Source: Clostridia bacterium (GTDB lineage: Bacteria; Bacillota; Clostridia; Lachnospirales; Lachnospiraceae). From it: a DNA stretch of 64,000 nucleotides. Position 1 is the first letter of the stretch. Each line of letters opens with the position of its first letter. Below are positions 34,583 to 42,465 of this stretch, one piece after another. The position numbers and the translations under genes are program-made. Location of the stretch: NCBI GenBank assembly GCA_910574835.1, contig CAJTDE010000005.1, positions 62,001 through 126,000 on the forward strand. Direction: 5' to 3'. The notes under the pieces were generated by a model. That model made no database searches. It was not told the DNA's origin and worked only from the letters and a program-made list of their open reading frames with translations.

Positions 34583-35155
34583 GTGGAAGATGAAAGATTG
34601 ATTGCGGCTATAGAGGCTATTTTGTTTACTATGGGGGATTCGGTGGAGATCTCGCATTTGGCAGGGGCCTTGGAGGTGGAGGTAAAAAAGATACGGGAGC
34701 TTCTTGGGGAAATGAAGGGGCGATATGAGAGGGAGGATCGGGGGATTCGGCTTTTGGAGCTTCAAGATGCCTGTCAGCTCTGTACGAAGACGGAATATTA
34801 TGATTATTTGATTCGTATTGCGAAGCAGCCGAAAAAATATGCGCTTACGGAGGTGTTGCTGGAGACGCTTTCTATTGTGGCTTATAAGCAGCCGGTGACT
34901 AGGCTGGAGATTGAGAAGATTCGCGGGGTTAAGTGTGATCATGCGGTGAATAAGCTGGTGGAGTATGGCTTGATTGAAGAGGTAGGCCGCCTGGATGCGC
35001 CGGGACGTCCGCTCTTGTTTGGAACTACGGAGGATTTTCTCAGAAGTTTTGGCGTAACCTCTACGGAGGAGCTTCCGCGGATGAGTCCGGAGCAGATTGA
35101 GGACTTTAAGGAGGAGGCGGAGGAAGAGATACAGCAGAAGATTAATAAAAAATAG
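34583..35155 (+). CDS. scpB: Segregation and condensation protein B
   Basis: 190-residue ScpB, the dimeric winged-helix partner of ScpA in the Smc complex. GTG 34583 after GGGGAATTGATT is chosen because VEDERLIAAIEAILFTMGD corresponds to the family N-terminus; the open frame further upstream to 34433 is translated repeat. Tandem winged-helix domains: residues about 1-85, and 90-165 with LTEVLLETLSIVAYKQPVTR and the R-G-V-x-x-D/H motif IRGVKCDHAVNKLVEYGLIE. The end is acidic. The gap from scpA holds a long hairpin and a family A repeat. Confidence 0.95.
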   Translation: MEDERLIAAIEAILFTMGDSVEISHLAGALEVEVKKIRELLGEMKGRYEREDRGIRLLELQDACQLCTKTEYYDYLIRIAKQPKKYALTEVLLETLSIVAYKQPVTRLEIEKIRGVKCDHAVNKLVEYGLIEEVGRLDAPGRPLLFGTTEDFLRSFGVTSTEELPRMSPEQIEDFKEEAEEEIQQKINKK

Positions 35156-35289
35156 CATAAAAAGAGAATTATAAGACCGGCAGTCTCCTTTAGGGATTGG
35201 CGGTTTTTTCATATATTTATTTAAAAATCGAATGTATTTTGCATGAAATACGGGACGGAGTAAAAAGGCAAAAAAATGGGAAAAATCTC

Positions 35290-35464
35290 GTTACTTTTCA
35301 CACCCACGCCAATCACTCCGTTGATTGGCGTGGAGCCAGTACAGTTATGGGGCCAAAGGGACTGCCCCTCGCCGAAGGCGACTTTAAATGGGCAGTCCCT
35401 GTTACAATTTGCACCCTTATCAAATAAAAACTTTGCAAAAACTGGCGTGGGTGTGAATTGTAAC
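35290..35464. repeat. 175-bp element with 22-bp terminal inverted repeats
   Basis: GTTAC..TTCACACCCACGCCA at 35290-35311 is matched by TGGCGTGGGTGTGAA..GTAAC at 35443-35464, with two mismatched positions. Inside, CCACGCCAATCA pairs with TGATTGGCGTGG, AGGGACTGCCC with GGGCAGTCCCT, and an internal GTTACAATTTGCACCC repeats the end motif. No open frame of interest. The layout is MITE-like or a structured RNA. It lies between scpB and the promoter of the next operon. Confidence 0.7.
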
Positions 35465-35503
35465 AAAATCTTGGAATTTGATGTGGTTTTGATTAGATTT
35501 ATA

Positions 35504-35531
35504 TTGACTTATGTTGGAATTGTGCTATAAT
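35504..35531 (+). promoter_or_regulatory. Promoter of the SDR-PHP-aldolase-dehydrogenase operon
   Basis: TTGACT at 35504-35509, 16-base spacer, TATAAT at 35526-35531. The transcript would have a ~200-base leader containing the family B-like element at 35576-35725. Confidence 0.75.
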
Positions 35532-35575
35532 AAGCTTGTAATTCAAAAACAATCCATTGGTAAATGGTGGAAACA

Positions 35576-35725
35576 GCAGTATCCGCTTTCATATCGGAAG
35601 AGATTGCAAGGTTACCGGTCACAAAGCGGACCATAAAGGAACGGCAGCTTTTCGGGTAAATGATCTTGTGACCGGAGATTCTTTCGGGTAAGGATGGAAA
35701 AAGGGATACTGCGGTACTGGAATGG
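35576..35725 (+). repeat. Family B-like structured element in the SDR leader
   Basis: Outer stem GCAGTATCC (35576-35584) with GGATACTGC (35704-35712); inner stem CCGGTCACAA (35615-35624) with TTGTGACCGG (35666-35675). It ends GCGGTACTGGAATGGAGG, the shared family B tail running into the ribosome binding site. The core differs from the copies at 33294 and 36623, and part of it (AGAGATTGCAAGGTTACCGG) recurs near 53765. Confidence 0.65.
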
Positions 35726-35736
35726 AGGAAAAAACC

Positions 35737-36609
35737 ATGAATCTAGCAGAAGCAAAAGAGTATGCAAAACAAAACATTCACAACAGACCACAGACAACCG
35801 GGCGCTTAGCCGGAAAAATCGCGGTTGTTACAGGCGGGGCACAGGGATTCGGACTTGGAATTGCGACAGAGATGTATAAAGAGGGAGCCAGCGTAGTTCT
35901 GGCTGATTTAAATGAAGCTCAGGCTGTGGAAGCGGCTAAAGCATTGGGAGAGCGTGCTGTTGGCTTAAAGGTAGACGTGTCAAGCGCAGAGTCTATGGAA
36001 GCTATGGTATGCGGAGCCGTAGAGCACTTCGGCGGACTTGATATATTTGTGTCCAATGCGGGCGTTCTCAAAGCCGGAAGTCTGGAGGATATGGAGCCGT
36101 CAGCTTTCGAGTTTGTGACAAAGGTGAATTACATCGGATACTTCAACGCAGCAAAATATGCTTCTGCAATCATGAAAGCACAGCACGAGGCGGACGACAG
36201 CCTTTGGTTTGATATCATTCAGATTAACTCCAAATCCGGTTTGGAGGGTTCCAAGAATAACAGCGCCTATGCGGGCGGCAAGTTCGGCGGAATCGGTCTT
36301 ACCCAGAGCTTCGCACTGGAACTGGTAGCATGGCAGATTAAGGTCAATTCCATCTGCCCCGGCAATTTCTACGACGGTCCCCTGTGGTCCGATCCGGAGA
36401 GAGGGCTTTTCGTACAGTACTTAAATGCCGGCAAGGTTCCGGGAGCCAAGACCGTACAGGATGTAAAGGACTATTACCTGTCCAAATCTCCCATCCACCG
36501 CGGATGTACTCCCGTAGACGTATCCAAGGCCCTGTTCTACTGCGTGGAGCAGAACTTTGAGACCGGACAGGCCGTACCCGTAACCGGCGGACAGAATATG
36601 CTGAACTAA
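35737..36609 (+). CDS. SDR family oxidoreductase
   Basis: 290-residue short-chain dehydrogenase. The ATG at 35737 follows TGGAGGAAAAAACC; an in-frame ATG at 35722 lies before the ribosome binding site and is not used. After a 30-residue extension (NLAEAKEYAKQNIHNRPQTTG) comes the NAD(P) loop VVTGGAQGFGLGIA, then VSNAGVLKAG, and the catalytic region INSKSGLEGSKNNSAYAGGKFGG with S, Y and K. The C-terminus TGQAVPVTGGQNML is typical. The long N-terminal extension and the neighbours resemble sorbitol-6-phosphate 2-dehydrogenase or RhaD-like dehydrogenase parts. I infer action on a sugar or polyol phosphate. Confidence 0.88.
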   Translation: MNLAEAKEYAKQNIHNRPQTTGRLAGKIAVVTGGAQGFGLGIATEMYKEGASVVLADLNEAQAVEAAKALGERAVGLKVDVSSAESMEAMVCGAVEHFGGLDIFVSNAGVLKAGSLEDMEPSAFEFVTKVNYIGYFNAAKYASAIMKAQHEADDSLWFDIIQINSKSGLEGSKNNSAYAGGKFGGIGLTQSFALELVAWQIKVNSICPGNFYDGPLWSDPERGLFVQYLNAGKVPGAKTVQDVKDYYLSKSPIHRGCTPVDVSKALFYCVEQNFETGQAVPVTGGQNMLN

Positions 36610-36622
36610 TCTTTTAAATCAG

Positions 36623-36727
36623 CATCCTGTCATCCGTGCCCAGATGGATTTACAGACGCAGTTATTTTGCGGCTGGAAATTCATCTCATTAAAGGGTGCG
36701 GGTGTCAGGATGCGGAACTGGAATGGA
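36623..36727 (+). repeat. Family B structured repeat, copy before the PHP gene
   Basis: Outer stem CATCCTG (36623-36629) with CAGGATG (36706-36712). The core CAGATGGATTTACAGACGCA and GCGGCTGGAAATTCATCT pair with each other and match the core of the copies at 33294 and 20703. Ends GCGGAACTGGAATGGAGG at the ribosome binding site of the PHP-domain gene. Confidence 0.8.
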
Positions 36728-36738
36728 GGCACTCATTG

Positions 36739-37920
36739 ATGGATAAATTCGTAGAACGGCAGAAAGCACTGAAGCTTCTCAATGCCCCGACCCCGGAAGA
36801 ACGTCTGGCAAATCTGGCTATTGTCCTTGGAAGCGAGAAGGAGAAGCCGGAGGTAAAGCCGCAGTTTGCCAATAATCACATACATACCATATATTCCTTC
36901 TCCCCCTATTCCCCGGCGGCAGCTATTTACTGTGCAAGGGATGAGGGCCTGGAGACAGCAGGAATCATGGATCACGACAGCATTGCCGGCGCGGTAGAGT
37001 TCCGCAAGGCCGGTAAGATCGCCGGAATCGGCACTACCTGCGGAATGGAATGCCGCGCCAATCTGGACGGTACACGCATGGCAGGAAGAAAATTAAATAA
37101 TCCGGACCAGGCAGGGATCGCTTATATGGCCATTCACAGCGTACCCGATTCAGGCTTTGCAAGGCTTCAGGAGGTATTCGGACCCCTGAGAGAAAAGAGA
37201 AACGAACGGAACCGCAAGATGGTTGCCAATATCAACACCCTTATGGAGCCAAAGGGAATCACTCTGGACTTTGACAAGGACGTACTGCCCATTTCCCAGT
37301 ATGCAAATGGCGGCTCCGTCACCGAGCGTCATCTTCTGTGCGCTTTAAGCGAAAAGATTATCGCCAAGGCCGGGAAGGAAAAGTGTGCGGAATTTGTGGA
37401 GAATCAGTTGGGAATCAAGCTTTCCGAAAAGCAAAAAGGACAGCTTTCCGATCCTTTGAATCCGCATTTTGTATATGATCTCTTAGGTGTGATGAAAGCG
37501 GAGCTGGTGGAGAAGATTTATATTCCGGCTACGGAGGAATGTATTTCCTTCAAGGATCTGGTGAAGCTGGCGGACGAAGTGGGAGCCATTCTCTGTTATC
37601 CCTATCTGGGAGATATTACGAACTCCGTAACAGGAGACAAAAAGGCGGCTAAGTTTGAGGACGAGTTCCTGGATGAGCTTTTTGAGATGTTAAAGGAAGA
37701 GGGCGTTCACGGCGTGACCTATATGCCGGCCCGCAACACCAAGGAGCAGATGACCAGGCTTCAGAACCTTTGCCGGGAGTACGGTATGACGGAGATCTCC
37801 GGTGAGGATGTGAACAGCTCCCGTCAAAGTATGATTTGCAAACAGCTTGAGGATCCTCAGTTTAAGCATCTGGTGGATGCCACCTGGAAGCTGATTGAAC
37901 GGGAAAAGGTGAGTGAATAA
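36739..37920 (+). CDS. PHP-domain metal-dependent hydrolase
   Basis: 393 residues; ATG 36739 is 12 bases after TGGAGG. The PHP motif set is visible: NNHIHTIYSFSPYSP (H-x-H), IMDHDSIAGAVEF (D-H-D), GMECRAN (E) and a late SGEDVNSSRQ in place of the usual D-x-H. PHP proteins are phosphoesterases with a trinuclear metal site. At about 393 residues this is larger than YcdX-like or histidinol phosphatase-like forms, with an inserted region at about 120-260. As part of an operon with an SDR, a class II aldolase and a dehydrogenase, it may dephosphorylate or hydrolyse a sugar-phosphate intermediate. Confidence 0.85.
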   Translation: MDKFVERQKALKLLNAPTPEERLANLAIVLGSEKEKPEVKPQFANNHIHTIYSFSPYSPAAAIYCARDEGLETAGIMDHDSIAGAVEFRKAGKIAGIGTTCGMECRANLDGTRMAGRKLNNPDQAGIAYMAIHSVPDSGFARLQEVFGPLREKRNERNRKMVANINTLMEPKGITLDFDKDVLPISQYANGGSVTERHLLCALSEKIIAKAGKEKCAEFVENQLGIKLSEKQKGQLSDPLNPHFVYDLLGVMKAELVEKIYIPATEECISFKDLVKLADEVGAILCYPYLGDITNSVTGDKKAAKFEDEFLDELFEMLKEEGVHGVTYMPARNTKEQMTRLQNLCREYGMTEISGEDVNSSRQSMICKQLEDPQFKHLVDATWKLIEREKVSE

Positions 37921-37921
37921 C

Positions 37922-38569
37922 ATGCAGATAGACAAGGATGCGATCCGGGAGATATTGCTTGTAGCAAAGCGCTTGGACGAAAAGCAGCTTTTGAATGCAG
38001 TGGAGGGCAATATTTCCATTAAGCGCGGCGGGCTGATCTATGTGACCCCCAGTGCCAGAAATAAGGCATTTCTCACGGAGGAAATGATAGCCGTTACCGA
38101 TTTGGACGGCAATCAGGTAGGCGGAACCTTAAAAGCCACCTCGGAGCTTCGGCTTCATGTGCTGACTTACCGGATGCGGGAGGATATCGGAGGAATCGTC
38201 CACGCACATCCCGCTTATCTTACGGCACACGCAGTATGCGGTAAGCCGGTGGAGACAAGGGCCTATCCGGAAATGATGTTTAAATACGGGCGCATTGAGG
38301 TAGCAGGCTACGGGAGGCCGGGAACGGATGATATCTGCCGGGATCTGGGGCCCATTTTAAAGCACAGCAATGTAGCCCTTCTGGAAAATCACGGCGCCAT
38401 TGCGGTAGGTCCGGACGCCATAGAGGCCATGAACAATATGGAAGCCGCCGAAGCCATTGCCAAGGTGCTTACGATTTCAAAGCTTGTAGGGACTCAGAAG
38501 GATCTTCCGGAGGAGGAATGCCACCATCTGCTTTCCCAGCATGAGGAGCAGCAGGTTACCTTCCGGTAA
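37922..38569 (+). CDS. Class II aldolase/adducin family protein
   Basis: 215 residues; ATG 37922 starts one base after the PHP stop (GTG 37913 is an in-frame alternative). Class II aldolase features: VEGNISIKRGGLIYVTPSARNK, IVHAHPAYLTAHAV with two zinc-binding histidines, EMMFKYGRIEVAGYGRPGTDD, and LLENHGAIAVGPDAIEAM with the third histidine. Relatives are L-fuculose-phosphate, ribulose-5-phosphate and rhamnulose-phosphate aldolases/epimerases. The catalytic acid is not certain. Coupling with the SDR and zinc-type dehydrogenase suggests breakdown of a phosphorylated sugar or polyol. Confidence 0.9.
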   Translation: MQIDKDAIREILLVAKRLDEKQLLNAVEGNISIKRGGLIYVTPSARNKAFLTEEMIAVTDLDGNQVGGTLKATSELRLHVLTYRMREDIGGIVHAHPAYLTAHAVCGKPVETRAYPEMMFKYGRIEVAGYGRPGTDDICRDLGPILKHSNVALLENHGAIAVGPDAIEAMNNMEAAEAIAKVLTISKLVGTQKDLPEEECHHLLSQHEEQQVTFR

Positions 38570-38651
38570 AGAGGATTTTCGGAAAACATTGCATCCGCAC
38601 GTATCAGAAAATGAAAAATTAAGGCTTGATAAAGCCAAAAGGAGAGAAAAT

Positions 38652-39914
38652 ATGAAAACAAAAGCGTTAAGATTGTACGGAAAAGAAGATCTGCGTCTGG
38701 AGGAGTTTGAGCTTCCGGAGCTTAAGGATGACGAGATTCTGGCAAAGGTTGTATCTGACAGTATCTGCATGTCCTCCTACAAGGCTGCTATGCAGGGTGC
38801 GGATCACAAGCGTGTTCCCAATGATGTGGCGGAGCATCCCACCATCATCGGCCATGAGTTCTGCGGCGAGCTGGTAAAGGTAGGCTCCAAGTGGGCCAAT
38901 GAGTTCAAGGAGGGAGAGAAGTTCTCCATTCAGCCGGCTCTCAACTACAAGGGAAGCCTGGACGCGCCGGGATATTCCTTCCAATTTATCGGCGGAGACG
39001 CTACCTATGTGGTAATCCCCAATGAGGTTATGGAAATGGGCTGTCTCCTTCACTTTGACAGCGAGAATTATTTCGGCGGTTCTCTGGCGGAGCCTTTGTC
39101 CTGCGTGGCAGGAACCTTCCATGCCATGTACCATGTGACCAGAGGAAAATATGAGCATGACATGGGAATCGTAGAGGGCGGCAAGATGGCAATTCTGGCA
39201 GGCGTAGGCCCGATGGGGCTGGCTGCTATTGATTATATCATTCATTGCGACCGCAATCCGTCCCTTCTGATTGTAACGGATATTGACGACGCGCGTCTGG
39301 CGCGTGCGGAGCAGATTCTTTCTCCCGAGGAAGCCGCGAAAAAGGGAATTAAGCTTGTCTATGTGAACACAGGCAAGGTTGAGGATCAGAAGAAGTGCAT
39401 GATGGACTTCACGGACGGAGCCGGCTATGACGATGTACTCTGCTTTGCTCCCGTTGCTCCGGTGGTAGAGCTGGCTGACAGTATTCTGGCACAGGACGGC
39501 TGCCTGAACTTCTTTGCAGGACCCTCCAACCCGGAATTTTCCGCAAAGTTCAACTTCTACAACGTACATTACTCCGGAACTCATGTAGTGGGAACCTCCG
39601 GCGGCAATACGGATGATATGAAGGAATGTCTGGCTATGATGGGACAGGGCAAGCTGGATCCGGCTATTCTGGTTACCCATATCGGTGGCCTTGACGTGGC
39701 AAGAGAGACTACCTTGAATCTTCCCAAGGTTCCGGGCGGAAAGAAGCTGATTTACACACACATTTCTCTGCCGCTGACAGCTATTGCGGATTTTGAGGAA
39801 AAAGGAAAGACAGAGCCTATGTTTGCGGAGCTTCATAAGCTGGTTTCCAAGACAAACGGACTGTGGAATACGGAAGCGGAGAAGTATCTGCTGGAGCATG
39901 CGCCGGCCATCTAA
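38652..39914 (+). CDS. Zinc-type alcohol dehydrogenase family protein (sorbose-1-phosphate reductase-like)
   Basis: 420-residue medium-chain dehydrogenase; the ATG at 38652 follows AAAGGAGAGAAAAT, and the open frame upstream overlapping the aldolase gene is not used. Seen: KALRLYGKEDLRLEEFELPELKDDEILAK, the GHEFCGELVKVG motif, and the Rossmann loop LAGVGPMGLAAIDYI at about 180-195. The usual catalytic-zinc cysteine reads C in DSICMSSYK. The length and sequence style resemble L-sorbose-1-phosphate reductases. Last gene of the operon, followed by a terminator. Confidence 0.83.
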   Translation: MKTKALRLYGKEDLRLEEFELPELKDDEILAKVVSDSICMSSYKAAMQGADHKRVPNDVAEHPTIIGHEFCGELVKVGSKWANEFKEGEKFSIQPALNYKGSLDAPGYSFQFIGGDATYVVIPNEVMEMGCLLHFDSENYFGGSLAEPLSCVAGTFHAMYHVTRGKYEHDMGIVEGGKMAILAGVGPMGLAAIDYIIHCDRNPSLLIVTDIDDARLARAEQILSPEEAAKKGIKLVYVNTGKVEDQKKCMMDFTDGAGYDDVLCFAPVAPVVELADSILAQDGCLNFFAGPSNPEFSAKFNFYNVHYSGTHVVGTSGGNTDDMKECLAMMGQGKLDPAILVTHIGGLDVARETTLNLPKVPGGKKLIYTHISLPLTAIADFEEKGKTEPMFAELHKLVSKTNGLWNTEAEKYLLEHAPAI

Positions 39915-39970
39915 TGAGAAGATAAAATAGGAATACACACAGTTCGATATAGGAACGGTGACAGGATAAA

Positions 39971-40020
39971 GGGAGCGTCGCAAAATATCTGCGGATTTAT
40001 TTTGCGGCGTCCCTTTCTTG
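39971..40020 (+). terminator. Terminator of the SDR-PHP-aldolase-dehydrogenase operon
   Basis: GGGAGCGTCGCAAAATA folds on TATTTTGCGGCGTCCC and is followed by TTTCTT. About 60 bases after the dehydrogenase stop. Confidence 0.8.
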
Positions 40021-40176
40021 ATATCTGTGAGAATAAAAATTTAATAATTCTTAAGAAAAGAATCAAGCATTTTGAAAGTTCTTTGTATACAATCAGGATA
40101 AAGAAGAAGCTTTTTTCAGCAGACATAAGAAAAACGTCTGAACTATATGGCGAGACAGCAAGAAGGAGCATAACAA

Positions 40177-40887
40177 ATGGAAAAGATTTTGATTGTAGAG
40201 GATGACAAAGCCCTAAGCAACGGCATCGCTTTAGCGCTGAAAGCAGAGGGCTATTTATTTTTACAGACCTATGACTTGGCCGAAGCAAGGAAAATTCTGG
40301 ACAAAGAGGAGATTTCTCTTGTGATTCTGGACCTGAATCTGCCGGATGGCAGCGGACTTACGCTTCTTACGGAGGTTAAGCAAAAGCAGGAGACGCCGGT
40401 GGTCATACTCACGGCAAACGATCTGGAAACGGACATTGTTACCGGTCTGGAGCTTGGAGCCGACGACTATATCACCAAGCCTTTCAGTCTTATGGTGCTG
40501 CGCGCCCGCATCAATACTCAGATGCGGAAGATGCGCCGGGGAGGACTGCAGGTATATCAGTCGGGGAAATTTTATTTTTCCTTCTCCAGTATGGAATTTA
40601 TCAAAGGAAATCAGAAGATCGAGCTTAGCAAAACCGAGCAGCGGCTTTTAAAGCTGCTGGTTGAGAACCGGGGACTGACCCTCTCTAGGGGCGAGCTTGT
40701 GGATCGCGTTTGGACCGACGGCGCCCAGTATGTGGATGAAAATGCATTGTCCGTCACGATCAAGCGCCTCCGGGATAAGCTTGAGGACAACTCTTCCGCC
40801 CCCAGGTATATCAAAACCGTCTACGGAATCGGCTATACCTGGTCGGACGAACGGCTTGGAGGTATTCAAAAAGGCACACATGGATAA
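40177..40887 (+). CDS. OmpR-family response regulator
   Basis: 236 residues. Receiver domain 1-118: ILIVEDDKAL, VILDLNLPDGSGL with the phospho-aspartate, VVILTANDLE and TKPFSLMVL. The winged-helix trans_reg_C domain (about 135-230) has ELSKTEQRLLKLLVENRG, DRVWTDGAQYVDENALSVTI and KTVYGIGYTW. Start follows GGAGCATAACAA. It overlaps the kinase gene by eight bases. The pair resembles BceRS/VanRS-type systems that respond to cell-wall antibiotics, but no ABC gene follows directly. Confidence 0.92.
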   Translation: MEKILIVEDDKALSNGIALALKAEGYLFLQTYDLAEARKILDKEEISLVILDLNLPDGSGLTLLTEVKQKQETPVVILTANDLETDIVTGLELGADDYITKPFSLMVLRARINTQMRKMRRGGLQVYQSGKFYFSFSSMEFIKGNQKIELSKTEQRLLKLLVENRGLTLSRGELVDRVWTDGAQYVDENALSVTIKRLRDKLEDNSSAPRYIKTVYGIGYTWSDERLGGIQKGTHG

Positions 40888-41824
40888 CTATATGATTCTC
40901 TGTATGGCATTTGCAGCCGCAGCCATTGTCCTGGCATTCTGCATGGTTCTGGAGAGAAGGCAGATACACAGGCACCTGAATCACCTGGATCGGATGCTGG
41001 AGACGGCCATAGACGGAAGCTTTGAGGAGCGGCATTTTGACGAAAGCCGTCTTTCCTCCTTTGAGGCAAGGCTTTATCAGTATCTAAGCCGCCAGGCGGG
41101 AAAGGAGCGGGAGCTTACCCGGGAGAAGAAGGAGATTCACGGGCTGATTGCAGATATTTCCCATCAGACCAAGACGCCCATAGCCAATCTGATACTGTAT
41201 GCGGATCTCCTTTCGGAGCAGGCGCCGGAGGAATCAAGGGAGCTTTCCCGGCAGATTACCGTACAGGCGGAAAAGCTTCAGTTTCTTATCACATCGCTTA
41301 TCAAGGGTTCCCGTTTGGAGCAGGGAATCATTCACCCCGCGCCGAAAAAATGTTCCGTTGGCGAGCTTATTGTCCGAACTGCAAAGGAGGGCGCTTATCT
41401 GGCTGAGAAAAAGGGGATACGGCTTGCCTGGCAGATTGAGGAGGGAACGGATCTGGCCTGGTTTGACCCCAAGTGGACAGGGGAAGCTTTGTGGAATCTT
41501 CTGGACAATGCCATCAAATATACCTTTGAGGGGGATACCGTTCTGATACAGGGGCGCGCCTATGAGCTTTTTTACCGGATTGATGTTGTGGATCACGGCA
41601 GGGGGATTTCGGAGGAGGAGATCCCGAAGGTCTTTCATAGATTTTACCGCTCTCCCAAGAGCCGGGAGGAAGAGGGTGTGGGGCTTGGCCTTTATCTGGC
41701 AAGGGAAATTATCCAGGCCCAGGGAGGTTATATGAAGGTAACATCGGGGAAGGAAACTGTGTTTTCCATCTTTCTTCTCCGAAGGGAGGAAGCGTTTCAT
41801 ACGGAACTTGATCATGGAGCTTAG
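40880..41824 (+). CDS. Sensor histidine kinase
   Basis: 314 residues; ATG 40880 lies within the last codons of the response regulator gene, with GGAGG upstream in the coding sequence of the regulator. One clear N-terminal membrane segment (YMILCMAFAAAAIVLAFCMV) and little extracytoplasmic sequence. H-box: DISHQTKTPIANLILYADLL; N-box LWNLLDNAIKYT; G boxes VDHGRGISEEE and GVGLGLYLAREI. A small kinase of the BceS/VanS-like intramembrane-sensing kind, which usually relies on a partner membrane protein for detection. The partner may be the MacB/FtsX-type exporter 5 kb downstream; that is inference. Confidence 0.9.
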   Translation: MDNYMILCMAFAAAAIVLAFCMVLERRQIHRHLNHLDRMLETAIDGSFEERHFDESRLSSFEARLYQYLSRQAGKERELTREKKEIHGLIADISHQTKTPIANLILYADLLSEQAPEESRELSRQITVQAEKLQFLITSLIKGSRLEQGIIHPAPKKCSVGELIVRTAKEGAYLAEKKGIRLAWQIEEGTDLAWFDPKWTGEALWNLLDNAIKYTFEGDTVLIQGRAYELFYRIDVVDHGRGISEEEIPKVFHRFYRSPKSREEEGVGLGLYLAREIIQAQGGYMKVTSGKETVFSIFLLRREEAFHTELDHGA

Positions 41825-41950
41825 GCAGAATAACAAAAATATCTGCCGAGGCTCTTTTTTTCTGAAATCTGCAACTTTTCCCGCGCAGGAATGGTCTATT
41901 ATACGAAAGGGTAAAAAAGCTTTTTTACGAAATCATCCGGAAACGGAAAT

Positions 41951-41967
41951 GGAACTGGAATAAGAGG
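41951..41967 (+). repeat. Family B tail before the ECF sigma gene
   Basis: GGAACTGGAATAAGAGG matches the conserved family B tail and includes the ribosome binding site of the sigma factor gene. No paired arms were found upstream. Confidence 0.45.
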
Positions 41968-41973
41968 TAAGAA

Positions 41974-42465
41974 ATGCAGCAGGATTATTTTGAGGAAATT
42001 GTAGAATACATTCTGGAAAATCAGAACAGGCTTTACCGTCTGGCCTACTCCAATGTTCAAAATGAGCAGGATGCTATGGATGTAGTGCAAAATACCATCT
42101 GCAAAGCTCTGGAACATGCAGGCGAGCTTCGCGATATCCGCGCGGTAAGAACCTGGGTTTATCGGATTCTAATGAATGAGAGCATGACGTTTCTCAGGAA
42201 AAACAGAAGGGAACTGTTGCTGGAAGAACCCTTGGATGAGGAGGCGTTTGTCTGTGATCCGGAGTATGCGGACAGGGACGAATTGTTTGAGCGAATCAAG
42301 GGACTGCCTGCAACGGTGCAGAATATTATCCGGCTTCGGTTTTATGAAGAGCTGTCATTGCAGGAAATATCGGAAGCGATGGGGCTTAATCTGAATACGG
42401 TGAAGGCGAAGCTTTACCGGGGTCTTAAGGCCCTGCGTGTGGAAATGGAGGGAATGAAGGTTTGA
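41974..42465 (+). CDS. ECF-type RNA polymerase sigma factor
   Basis: 163 residues. Region 2: NRLYRLAYSNVQNEQDAMDVVQNTICKALEH, which binds RNA polymerase and the -10 element; region 4: VQNIIRLRFYEELSLQEISEAMGLNLNTVKAKLYRGLKAL, recognising the -35. Length and domain pair are those of ECF sigma factors (SigV/SigW-like). It overlaps the following RsiV-like gene, so that protein is probably its anti-sigma factor. Start follows AAGAGGTAAGAA. Confidence 0.93.
   Translation: MQQDYFEEIVEYILENQNRLYRLAYSNVQNEQDAMDVVQNTICKALEHAGELRDIRAVRTWVYRILMNESMTFLRKNRRELLLEEPLDEEAFVCDPEYADRDELFERIKGLPATVQNIIRLRFYEELSLQEISEAMGLNLNTVKAKLYRGLKALRVEMEGMKV

Noticed and set aside
35276-35530. 84-codon frame through the 175-bp inverted-repeat element
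   Set aside because: It only reads through palindromic DNA and the next promoter; the apparent repeats in the protein are from the inverted repeats.
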